NCBI GenBank assembly: GCA_918807975.1
Contig: OU964934.1
Span: 2,604,001-2,668,000, forward strand
Direction of reading: 5' to 3'
DNA: 64,000 nt
Source of the DNA: Aplidium turbinatum
Lineage: Eukaryota > Chordata > Ascidiacea > Aplousobranchia > Polyclinidae
A model generated the notes under the pieces. The model was not told where the DNA came from. It was given only the letters and a program-made list of their open reading frames with translations, and did no database searches. The position numbers and the translations under genes are program-made. Position 1 is the first letter of the stretch. Every line of letters starts with the position of its first letter. Positions 1 through 12,100 of this stretch are shown in pieces.

Positions 1-23
1 TAAAACTCTTTTTTTAAATTTAG

Positions 24-146
24 ATTTCAATCATAAACCTATCCATGACCTCAGCGGAACAAGCAAACCTCAGTGCGTTTCGCGCTTTGAGAACTTTCAG
101 AGCTCTTCGACCTCTGCGAGCGCTATCACGATTCAAAGGGATGAAG
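24..146 (+). CDS. Nav exon: domain III S3-S4 loop and S4 voltage sensor
   Basis: The acceptor is TTTAG and the donor GTGAGA. The S4 stretch [19 protein letters not shown] has basic residues at every third position and matches Nav domain III S4. Phase 0 at both ends (41 codons). Confidence 0.92.
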
Positions 147-3100
147 GTGAGAAGGATTGTTTCGCTATTTTTGACCTAAGAAAAATCAAGTAATTAATTT
201 CTGCATTTTTATGGCCAATAGTTGGATTGTTTTTGTCTCATTTCTAAGACGACATCAGGAACGTAGGAGAGATTAAGAGAGCAATCGCCCCCCAAAACTT
301 TTTATCTTGCCTCCCAAAATATCATGTTTCAATGTTATTACAATGTTGTTTCAATACCATTATTATTCATGTTAAATGACGTTTATCGCCTCCAACAGTT
401 GCTTGTGCCCCTAAAATTTTCTTTTTATCTATGTCACTTGACGATAAACGCCGTTTGCATCGCAGCCTGCAAAATACTTAGCAGGGGTGAGGTGATTACA
501 TTGGCATTTTAATTGATTGCGATTAACTTGCCTATTCTGCAACAACTAACAAGATTGTCATTGGCCTATCCAAGTTTTGAAGTAGTCAGTTGCAATGTTT
601 ATTCATAATTTCAAAATACTTGCTGATAATGAAACTTGAAAGACATGCCACACGACACTGAAATGCCGATGGGCTTGTATTATGGGCAAGTTATGAGTAT
701 ATAGCTACAAATCACTGCTACGGAACAAGTTATGAAATAAAGGCTATAGATTAACATAACTCTGTTTGAACCTATTTGATCATCGTTATTGTTATTTACT
801 CATTTTTAAATTTGACTCAATGCGTTCAGTGAGTTGACTGAGTTCCATTGCTTGTAAATAAATCTTTGACATGAGGGAGGCTGCTTTTTCAAAGCAGTCC
901 TTGCTTTCATATTCCAACTGTAGTGTTTGTTGCCACAAGATATTGAAAATTATAGCTATCTTTGTTACCTTTTGTTGATTTTTTTCACATTGCTGTCAAA
1001 TATATTATATTGTTCTCTTGCTAGAGATCGAACGTTTGTTCTAGAAAAATAAACAATGCCAAATATTTAATGTTGTCATTGGGTATCTGCCATTAAATTT
1101 GCTGCTTTAAACTTGTGGCTCATCACTTCTTCCTCCTCTGCAGGTCGTAGTCGATGCGTTAATTCGAGCTATTCCTCCTATTCTTCACGTCTTCTTCGTC
1201 TGCATGGTGCTCTGGTTAATATTCGGGTGAGCATTTTAACAACTGGCTCCTCCCAGAATCATGTTGTCAATGGTCGTACACAAGATTTTTCTTGACAGAG
1301 GCATTCCAACTGTTTTAGAATAACGTCCATTTGCTGAGAACACTTGGCATGGAATGATGCCATGTCTTGACAACTCGTCAAATTAAACTTCTTCGCTTTT
1401 GCTTATTCGTTTTTCTTGTCATTAAAAATCATCAGAGTTGCCAGATTGTTTGCACTGTGTAAGCCGAAACGAAGCCATTTTATAGTAACTACTTTATTGC
1501 AAATTTCTCAAACTAGTGTTAAATGATTTTTTCATCAGTATATGTTGCAAGATATTTCACCATGGGTGAATCTAAAATTGATAGGCCTAGTTAGTGTATG
1601 TCGCAGACATTTTAATTCTTTCATAAATCTGATTGGCTTTTTCTCATATCTTATCTACATAATTTATGTAAATTAATTCTACTTGTTTGAAGCAGCAGAA
1701 AATTATTCAGGAATAAATGTGTTGAGAGTTACAGTATTATCAGAAACGAAACGAAAACTATTTCTAAATTTCCTTAGCATTTAAGCCTAAAATTGAAACA
1801 GATAGTGCAAAAAATGGCCAAGTTTGACCTAATGTGAAAAGTGGCCATACTGGTTCAAGTTTGAAAAGTGTAATTTTTTATGGCCAACTTATCGGCAAAA
1901 TACACAAATCAGGCAGCCCTGGTACATATAAAACCAACTGTCGCAACCCTAAAAAACTAGTACTCAATGTCAAGCAAAAAGTTAATTTTACTAAAGCGAG
2001 TTGAGTATATTGTTTTTGACAAAAGCTTAAATCAGATAAGTTGCTTTGTTTTACTTTATGAAAAGGTTATATCGATAAACTCACGGCGCTTCCAGTGTGG
2101 TGTTGCCATTACGTTTTTTTGCTTTTATGCTTTTCACATCTTTTTAATTTAAGATATTCTCATGTATTTTAGCATTTTAGGAGTGAATATATTCGGTGGT
2201 CGCTTTGGAAGATGCGTTGCTTTGCCCACTGGAGATATTTTACCCATGCGAGTTGGCTACAACGAAACGGAAAGTTTTCGAATGAACTTACCCCCGACCA
2301 CAAAATCTTTAGAAGAACAGTGCTCAGTAAACAATACGATGCTGATGAAATATCTTCGAAAGGAAATCCTCCTAAATGCGTCTGCAAATTCCGTTCTTCC
2401 TGCAGTCAGAGATAAAGCTGAATGCGAGTTATGTGGCAAGATGTAAGTGCCATGTTAGAAGATGCGACGGAATATTGTACAATATCGGCTATGGTTGATG
2501 AGCTAAATTATCAACACCAAGAGTTGTGTTACCCACAGCAACGTTGATAGCGAACTACAGCCAATCAACATACCAATCATCCATCTAGTTTTTATTGTTT
2601 TATGTAGTTTATGTGAATAAGTTTTTATTAGTTTTTATAATTACCTTACGCTCTTTTCACTTGTGAAATTGTCAAGGTGTTGTGATTATGCCAAATTCGT
2701 TGTTGCCTAATTATGATATCACGTCGGGCTCGGGCGCGCTTTAACGGTCGCTTGTGTCGCTTTTTCCTTTTGTTTAGGTCTCTGCCATGTCGTGATAAGC
2801 ATCATCTTCCTTTCATTGGTCAGAAATGAACTGAAGTAACGTTAACAAATTTAAAGTAGATCGACTCTTACTTTTATTAAAAGAACTTTGTAACTAATTC
2901 CAGGCTCAATTCGGAGGACATCAACTGGCACGTACCAAACGTGAACTTCGACAGTGTCCCTCAGGCTTACCTGGCCTTGATGCAGGTAAGTTCATGCCAT
3001 AGCAGCTATTCTGCTTGGAGATTCATAGAACAAATAATTTGTCAGCTATGACGTCAACTGCCCACCATTTTATCCACAATATTTCTAAACAAAATATCAA

Positions 3101-6100
3101 GAGATGGTCAATTGAGAGAAGGATACAGTAGTCAAAAAAAGTGAAAAGATTTTTAAAGAAATTTTTATGCTTTGAAAATTATGTTCGTAAAAATCAAAAG
3201 TATAAGATTTGAAACTTGTTGTTCACGGTCATTGCTTACATATTTTTAATGGTCATGAAATCCTTAAACATGAACAAAACTTTGCCTAGTACTATAGACT
3301 ACGTGCATTACACTGTATAGTGCGCAGCTTATGTTACCAAATCACTATTTGATTTGAGGTGGCGACGTTTAACGGCTGGTTGGAGATTATGGAGTCAGCT
3401 GTCGACATCACTGGCATTGAGATGCAGCCCCACTACGAAGTCTCCTTTGTCTATTACATCTATTTCTGCGTTTTCATCATTTTTGGTGCATTCTTCTCAC
3501 TCAACTTATTCATTGGAGTCATCATTGACAACTTTAACCAACAGAAGATCAAGCAAAAAGGCGAGTGAAATATTTTGATTGTTAATTGGTTTGAATCTTT
3601 ATCCTCGGACTGACAAAGCATTTGATAGATTATTCCTAATAGTTTTGAATACTTGTAGAGACTTTGAATTACTGACTTACCTAGATTGACAGAGAAAAAT
3701 TTCCTTTTGCTACTTGAATGTGTCATTGTCTGTGAATCATTCCATCCACTAGCAGTCCTTAAAATGCTTTGCTCAAGTGCACACCCCCAGAGTCGAACCA
3801 GCGATGCTTTATCTTGCGGCTTCTTCGTGCACTAAATGAGCGCTTAATCAGTTGAGCTATTGACGCGGCGGACGGGGAGGGTTTTTATGAAATACGAGCA
3901 TACAATGCAAATAAACATACATGCTACACCTGCATTATCAAATTAGGTTATGTTGTTATTAGCCTGCCTGCTGCAAAGAACCTTTTATTGCTCAAATCTT
4001 TTGCTAATAAACTTCACACATCTTTCCTCACAGGAGGAGATGATGGTGTGTTTCTTACTGAAGAGCAGAGGCAATATTATAACGCCATGAAGAAAATGGC
4101 GTCGAGAACTCCAACCAAACCCATACCAAGACCAGACAATCCTTTTTCAAACAAGGTGATCCTATGAACAAACGTGATACTGTGGTGACATCCAACATAA
4201 GAAAACAGGATTGTTGATTTCGTAATCACAAATGTTTAAAGTATTAAATGTCTGTTGTTTTAAAACAGAGGCAGCTGATAAGATCGCTAAAAATTAATCA
4301 ACTTTAGTCTTGTCTGTAATTTATCGTAGACCTTTCACCTCAACAGGTGGCTTTTTCAAAATCCTTTTCAAATAATCAGTTACCTGTTTAATATTAGACA
4401 ATTACTCACCAGATAATCACACAAACCTATAGGCTCTATCTGTGAATGTTGCCAAAATAGCAAGCCTTTCAAAATTGAGGTGGTACAAAAGAGATTCTCT
4501 GTCTGAAAGGCTCAAATGAAGAAGTCAGTGCAATCAGTTGTACAATGTTAAGCTTGAGAAAAACAATGGTACCTTACTCTATAAGTTATGGGAAGCTTAA
4601 GCTACCACTGGTCGAAAAAAAGTTGGGGGAGTAGAACAAGAATCAATTCAAATTTATTTTTCATTGCTGGTGCGAACATGTAGAGAACGATAAAGTAAAC
4701 ACACGAATTTGGCACCAACAAAAGGAAAAGATGACAAAACCAAAAGGTTTAAAACATCCATCGATAAAACAGTGTTTGGAAAACACCATAATAAATTTGC
4801 ACAAGCGTAATGTAGTTTAATTTTATGGAGCGATTGAGTGATATATCAACCATAGATGTTTATGTTAAACTTACATTGGCAGATCTATGATTTGGTGTCT
4901 GACAGAAAATTCGAGATAGGCATCATGGCGCTCATACTGGTCAATCTTGTTGTCATGGCAATTGAGCATTATAACATGTCTCCTGAATTGAACGATGTTC
5001 TCCAAAAACTCAACTTTGCTTTTATATGTAAGTAGGACAGGAAATTGATTGTTTTTATTATGTGTTTTCTTATGTGCTTTAAAAAAAATGTAGTTTTAGC
5101 GGTATTCATGAGAAATCTGCAAAAATTACTCGCATATTTAAACCTTGAAATATTGGTATATTTCACCTGTATAACGGGCTTCGTTCAGTGGCGTAGCTAG
5201 GGGGGGGCGGGGGGGCGGACCGCCCCGGGCGGCACGTTTTCAGACAGGACGTTTTTTTTTTTTTATAATGCAAAAGTACACAAAAAATAAAAGCAAACAG
5301 AATGGCAACGTTCAAAACACAGGGCCGGATTTAGCCTAAGCGCTGCCCTAGGCAGATACGAAAAGTGCCGCCCCCTAAAAAAAAATTTCGATGGTGCGCT
5401 ACGATTTATATTTTCAATTCCTTACAAAAAAGTTATTTGCACAGTTTATTTGAATACATCAATGAATGTCATTGCATAATGAACTAATTGTTCAAAATCG
5501 CTTGCGGCGGGCTTTCTCTCTTGCAAACAAATCACTAATTTCTTCAAAGTCTGTAGAAACAAGTGAAGATGAGTTAATCCTCAAAAATGTGAGATCATTC
5601 AAGCGATCATTCATGGTTTACATACTTTAAGCATCAAGGCAAGTACACAAAATAGCCTGCAACTTTTCCATCAACCTAACATTGACTAAAAACATTTTTT
5701 CTAGGCTCCTTTAAATTTATTAACAGTGAAACAAACCGAACAAAGATTAATAAAAATTGCACAGACAAACCCTAGTCCTCCATACTAAGCGAGACAGAAA
5801 AATAAAACAAGCGCTAAGCAGCACATATTGTTGAAAACCAATCAAACGTGAAGTAGCCTACTCTAGGTGCGATAACTTGCCATAGCCTACATGACTTGCC
5901 GCACTGTTTATAAATGTGTGTGATGTGATAAAATATTTATTAATTCCTATATATCTGTTGTTAATTATTATATTCACGTACAGTATTATCATTTATCAAT
6001 GTAATATATTCGTATATTTTGCCGCCCCCAATAGTTTGCCGCCCTAAGCAACTGCCTACTCTGCCTACTGCTAAATCCGGCCCTGTCAAAACATCTTAAA

Positions 6101-9100
6101 TATCTAAAAACGTTTCAAATTTTCATGAATTTTTCTGCCGTTATGTTTTTAATACGTTACAAAATTCCTATACTAGCCTTTATTAAGCAGAGGCGGAAAC
6201 ATGCTCATCAAATTTGGGTAGCCTTGTAAAAGGTTACAAATTGATTATTTTAATTCTGCAGCAGTTTTTGTGCTTTTGCATTCAGTATATTACTAGATTA
6301 TAGCGGTCAGTGGCGTAGCCAAAGGGGGGAGGGTTGGGGGTTTCAACCCCCCCTTTTGAGCAAAACTAAATGGAGAAAACTGAATCACTTTTTGAATTTT
6401 ACGAAGCAGATCTGCCGTGTATAAACGCCCTTGCTATTATATCTGAACTGCGTATATGTGGTATCGATGTCTTTTCAATTCTTCCCAAACCAGTTTGCCA
6501 AAAAGTGCTGTAAGTGCATTGCCATTTTGCCCGCAGTCAACGTTTCCAAACATTAATATTTTACTCCGCATTCTGGCTACTCTTCCAGTTAGCCTACCAC
6601 TTGCACCAATGAAAGATCTTTTTCTGCTCTTCGAAGACTTAAACTTATTTAAGAAATTCAACCTCTGAAAACCGATTAAACGGTTTGGCTTTGGTTAATC
6701 TGTATAGAAAATTGGTCCCAACTGTTGAGGATGTCATTAACAAGATGTGTGAAAAAGTTCGTCGACTTCCTTTTTCCCTTTAGTTTCATCAGTATCAATG
6801 ATTTGTTGCATTCTTATTGCATGTGTTGATGATTTTTTCATAGCTGTTAGCTGTAAGCATGATTCTACTAATTCGACATGTTAAAGCAATTCTGGTGCTT
6901 TATCTTTTAAAATGAGTAAGAACTTGTGTGTCATATTATGCTTTATAATTCGAATGACCTTTCAGAATTCATATAGCAGGGTGTGACCGCTCTACAACGG
7001 TTCAGTATTCATGGTATGCAGCTAACTCGTGCAGTCGATGGAAACACCGCAATATCTACAGCTGTGAAAAATTGCACTAACCTTTTATAGCCTATACCCT
7101 ATTCCAGTGAATCGTTATACAAAACTTGAATATATCAGAAATAAAGTAACTTCTTTGTCTCAAAGCTTTTTGTCTGACACTCATTAAGATGTATGACGTC
7201 TATGACGTTACATTTTTTAAACTTCGGGTCAACTTTAAAACATAAAAGTTAGTGACTTACCGGAATAAGATCGTTTTTTGGATCAACTAAGGAGAAAATT
7301 GATAAATAATAAAACTGTAATAATCTCGCAAAAAAAGCAATCAACCTATGTCTCTAAAAAAAGGTTTGCCTAATTTTAAACGAAACTGCATTAAAAGAGC
7401 TAGTTTTGCCAATACCAAACATTCAAATATCTCAGTCAGGAATTAGCAACAAGAAAACATAAAGACTTCAGCTTTATTTTCGAAAAATGCCGAAGAAAAC
7501 ATGACCATTTTACAGGAATATTCATACCCACATTTTTGTTGAAAATGCTCTCAGAATGCACCAAATTCAAAGTAGTTTTTCAAAATTTTCTGGGGGAGGC
7601 CCCCCAGACCCCCCGCCGATAAGTGTCGTCTTCGGCGAGTACGCCGTCGGGCTTCGCCCGCCGGCCGTCAAAACCCCTCCCTTTCACAATTCCTGGCTAC
7701 GCTACTGATAATGGTACGTTTGTCTGACTGTACACCGCAAATTGAAAATAGCACGTTACGTATTGCAGTGCTGATAAAAAAACGCATTTCATTTTCACAT
7801 GCTTTTTCTTGAAGGGGCGGCAAAATCTGAATCCGCCCCGGGCGGCACATTCCCTAGCTACGCCACTGGCTTCGTTATTTCTGATTTTGAGTTCAGATAT
7901 TTGATTGCAACAAAATTGTTTCTGTCATCGTACACAGAGTTGTTCCAGATTTGACTACTCTGTTGCCCAAGGTCAATGATCCATGTGCAACACTATGAGT
8001 CTATAATCCATAAAGGACACCAACAACGCAGCTTTTCTAGTGCATCCAGGGTTATATAATCAGTTTGAGAGTTAGATTCTACAAAAATATTTCTTCTTTT
8101 TGCTTGCTAACGCAAGCTTCCCGCCATGGACTTCATAGATGATGCCGTTTAATGGATTTTATAGTTAGTATTATAACCAGAAGAAAATGTTTGTTCTTGT
8201 TATATTTAGAGCCAGTTATAGGCCTACTGCGTGTCACGTTTCTACCGGATTAACCAGATGTAGCAACACTGGGATGAAGCTCTCTGACGACGCTTTCTCT
8301 GGTTGTTCACTTTCGACGATTATTCATTTGCAAACTTTTGATAATTTGTTAAAGGATTCTGATAAACTTATGGCCTGCTATCGGTTTACGATGTCAATAA
8401 TTTCTTTCACACAATGTTTGTCCTCTCCAGGTATATTTCTTCTGGAGGCCATCTTGAAGTTGATCGGTTTGCGCCTTCACTACTTCCGAGTGACGTGGAA
8501 TGTCTTTGACATGTTGGTTGTGGTCGTATCGTTAGTAGGTAAACCACTTAATGAGAATTTAATGTTTTGTTCCGTAAACATGACTTTTATAGTTTTACAC
8601 CATTTCTTGGATGAAAAAGAGAATTGGTAAACCCATCTGAATAATATTGAACTTATTGATTCAGTGATCATAAATATCAAGACTGTTTGTTGTGAAATTG
8701 AAGAATTTAGTCTTTATCCAAATTCTATCTTCACAACTAGTTAGAAATCTCCTATAGAGAAAAACAAAATCGACATTGGAAAGCTTTCTTAAAGGAGAGA
8801 CATTAATGTCAAGTTTTTGCTTTGCTTCTGTGCACAGTGTTGATTGTCAGTCCACTGTGTCCCCTCATCCCAGTCAAGCTGAAAGTTCTTCAAAAAACTT
8901 TTATAAATTTCAAGCTGGGCATGATTGTTTTGTGTGTTCAACACAACGTCATAATAACGTTGTGTAGCGTTGCATGACAGCAGTTGTACAGAAGTTTGAA
9001 AGCAAACCATCAAGTTGTTACCCATGTAAGAAATGTTTCAACAAGAGTTGCTTGATTTCATATTATCACATCAAATGCACCTGGAAATGTTGGACCCAAA

Positions 9101-12100
9101 CCTAACTGCCTCTTCACACCGATGTGTTACTTTTCCATTAATTTTTTTTCTGTTTTTTTTTTGCGTTCACAAAACAACTTAACATTCTAACATTCTTGTT
9201 ACGTGATAATTGGTTCCGCTGTAACAACAACACTTTGCTGATGCAAAAAAAAACTATTTGAGAACTTCACGGTAAACCCAGTAGTTTCAAGATGTGTTTG
9301 TAGTCCCATACGTCACTTACCTGCATAAGTGAACAAATAACAATCACTTTCTAAGTTTATCGCAAGTTGAATAATTTAATTTTTGTAAAAACAACTGGAT
9401 GCAGTTCGTGCTGCCACAATGCCAAAGATCTCAATGCGTGACATTTTCATGCTCAAATACTCTGCGTGTTTTTCGTTTAAAAAGTAATAGCGTTTGCTGT
9501 TGTTGAAAGTACGAAGTGGTCATTGTTTGGAAACTAACTTTCCACTTAGTTTGTTATGTCTGTTTTTAGCCATTCACGCTTCACAGATTTGCTTCTTCAC
9601 TGCTGTTTGCTACTCATATGCGTTAACTTCACTTTCACTGGCTGACAGCAGCATGTCCTCACTAACGTCCATTTTGCAAACCACAAATTACAGTGAACAT
9701 CTCCACAGCCACTGGATTGAATGACGTCATGTCTCAGTACTTCGTGCAGCCAACCATCTTTAGAATCGTCAGGCTCTTCAGAGTCACAAGAATACTCAGA
9801 TTGATCAGAGAGGCCAAGGTAATATCAACTTATCAATATGTTTTTTTGTTGTACTTTGTCACAAATCACTTTTGATACGCACTAGAAATCATCCACTAAT
9901 GTCACAAAACTATCCAACTCAAACCTACCTCCTAAACGCGGAACGTTTCTTGACGAGTGTTTAAATTGGAAAGTAAAGTTTGGTCAGTTGGAAGAAAGGA
10001 AATATCAATGGAGTCATATCAAGATAAAGTTCAAACAAATAACCAGAAAGGGAATACCGCCGCTGTTTCACAACGAGTCTATGCAATTTGTTGAGCAATT
10101 GTCTGTTTAAAAGAGGCTTTCAACGGTAGAGCGTTGCTACTGTATTACGTCACAAAGTAAATTTATCTCAGCTGAGTCTCAATTATCTCTAATATTTTTA
10201 AAATATGTCTAATGGGCCAAAACATCTCTTGCTTTAGTGTTTCTAATCACTTTGTCATTTATAGGTGACTGTCATCACTTCCTGTCTTCATACTAATTCT
10301 TGTATTAATAATTATTTTTCTCCATAGGGGATTCGAACGCTGCTCTTTGCACTTATGATGTCATTACCCGCTCTATTTAACATCGGAAGTCTCCTCCTAC
10401 TGTTGATGTGTATCTACGCGATCATTGGAATGTCACAGTTTCCTTACGTCCAGCACATCGCAGGAGTAGATGACATTCTCAATTTCGAAACCTTCCCAAA
10501 TGCTTTCCTGCTTCTTTTCCAGGTAAAATATCCAGCAATGCAATTGTGTGAATGACTTTGCTTGATATAGAAAAGCTAGCAAAACATTATTTAATGTTTT
10601 AAAAGTTACCGTTTTTAAAAGTTTTAAATATGCAAAAAGCTAGCTACATTATTCCATGTTTATCCTTCATCAAGCGTAGTTACTAGTCTATAAAACCCAT
10701 GATGTTTCATCCTTGTTTGGGATCATCAGAAGGGTGAAGCAGCCTGTAAGGGGTTTTAGAGACGAGTAACTGCATTTGATGTAATTCGCTCTGCTTGGCG
10801 TTGAGCACTTTTTTGTAGTATTAATAATATTTATTGCTTGTTCCCTATTTATATCAACAGTACCGGTATTCACTTTATGTTGAGCAACAATTTGCATCGC
10901 ATTTCCTCGCCTGTCCACACAGGGTTGTTCCTATTCATAAGTAACATCTTAGAACATAGACAAAGTAATTGTAAACTTTACAAAAGCTGATAAGGTAGAC
11001 ACCACACACTACAAAAGTTACTGATCACATTTTACTTTTTCTTGATATAAATTTTGTCAATAACTAAGAAACAAATATCGAGTTCCACCATTGAGCTCCT
11101 TGTATATGCTCTAGAATTGTGCGTCATATGTTGTAACAAAAAAATGTTTCCGGAGAAGCGGCATAGTGTACGTGACGTGCTGGCACGGCTATCGTTGACA
11201 CAGACCTGGTGTTTAGTCTTTCCTGAGCTTCATGTGTTGTGTTCTCAAGCAAAACTTGCAGTTGAGTAATTTTTACTCTGTTCCATAAACGCATCCTTCA
11301 AACTACGATGTCGCCTGACAGTTCTAATTTCAAAAGTAGCATGAAAGTAAAAAACAAGCTCGTACCTTCCAGGTGTCAACCTCCGAGGGATGGGACAGGT
11401 TCATAGAGCCGCTCTTGAGAGACAAAGCGCCATATTGTGACGACAAGCCTGCGGATGGTTCACCTGGCAACTGCGGAAATCGCACCATCGGTAAAACTTC
11501 TACTGCTTTGTTCAGCAAATATTCATCTTATTATTAATCACCGCAATTAGGCAAAATCCGTTGGACACAGCTTTCATTTCAATCAGCCATAGATTTTTCT
11601 CAGCATAACGTTTTGATATGAAATTTAAGCAAACTATATCAAGAGAGTTTTTTCTGGGTTGTTTCTTCAGTTATTGTTTTTTCTTTTAATCATTAAACCT
11701 GTGGTTTTTAACCGGGTAGGGGGTAATCTAGTTTCTTAGGGGTAAATCTAGTTGCTTAGTTTAGTTCAGTTTTATAGTTTCTTAGAATCAATTTCAAGTA
11801 AGCCTACCTCACTCATAGGTGTCGTAATCAACAAAAACAAAATTACTTTTGGTGCTGCAGTTGTTCGAGACTGGGTGAGGGAGCGCAGAGCTTGTAATCA
11901 TTGTTAAAGGGAGGCGTGGCAAAAAAGGTTAAGAACTATTGCTCTAAACAATCTCAATAATTTTGTGTCTTAAACTGGATAATCAGCGTTAATTTATTTC
12001 CAGGAGTTTTGTACTTCGTTACGTACGTTATGACAACGTTTCTTATCGTTGTTAATATGTACATCGCCGTCATACTTGAAAACTTTGAGGTTGCCACACG

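Larger units (their letters stand above)
5186..7868. mobile_element. Outer hAT-type element, Nav intron, hosting two further insertions
   Basis: It begins CAGTGGCGTAGCTAGG and ends CCTAGCTACGCCACTG, perfect inverted ends, and is flanked by an exact 8-bp duplication GCTTCGTT (5178-5185 and 7869-7876). Next to the ends lie GC-rich inverted stretches (GCCGCCCCGGGC type). Of its 2.68 kb, about 2.17 kb is two nested elements. No transposase frame of its own is visible, so it was mobilised in trans. Confidence 0.9.
8539..11372. other. Nav introns around domain IV exons, no mobile element recognised
   Basis: The introns 8539-9693, 9819-10327 and 10523-11372 contain only short shadow frames and AT-rich sequence. 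I see no inverted ends or RNA genes. Confidence 0.4.

Noticed and set aside
8187-8630. A 147-codon plus-strand open frame
   Set aside because: Only its middle (8431-8538) is a true exon; the start part is intron with no homology.
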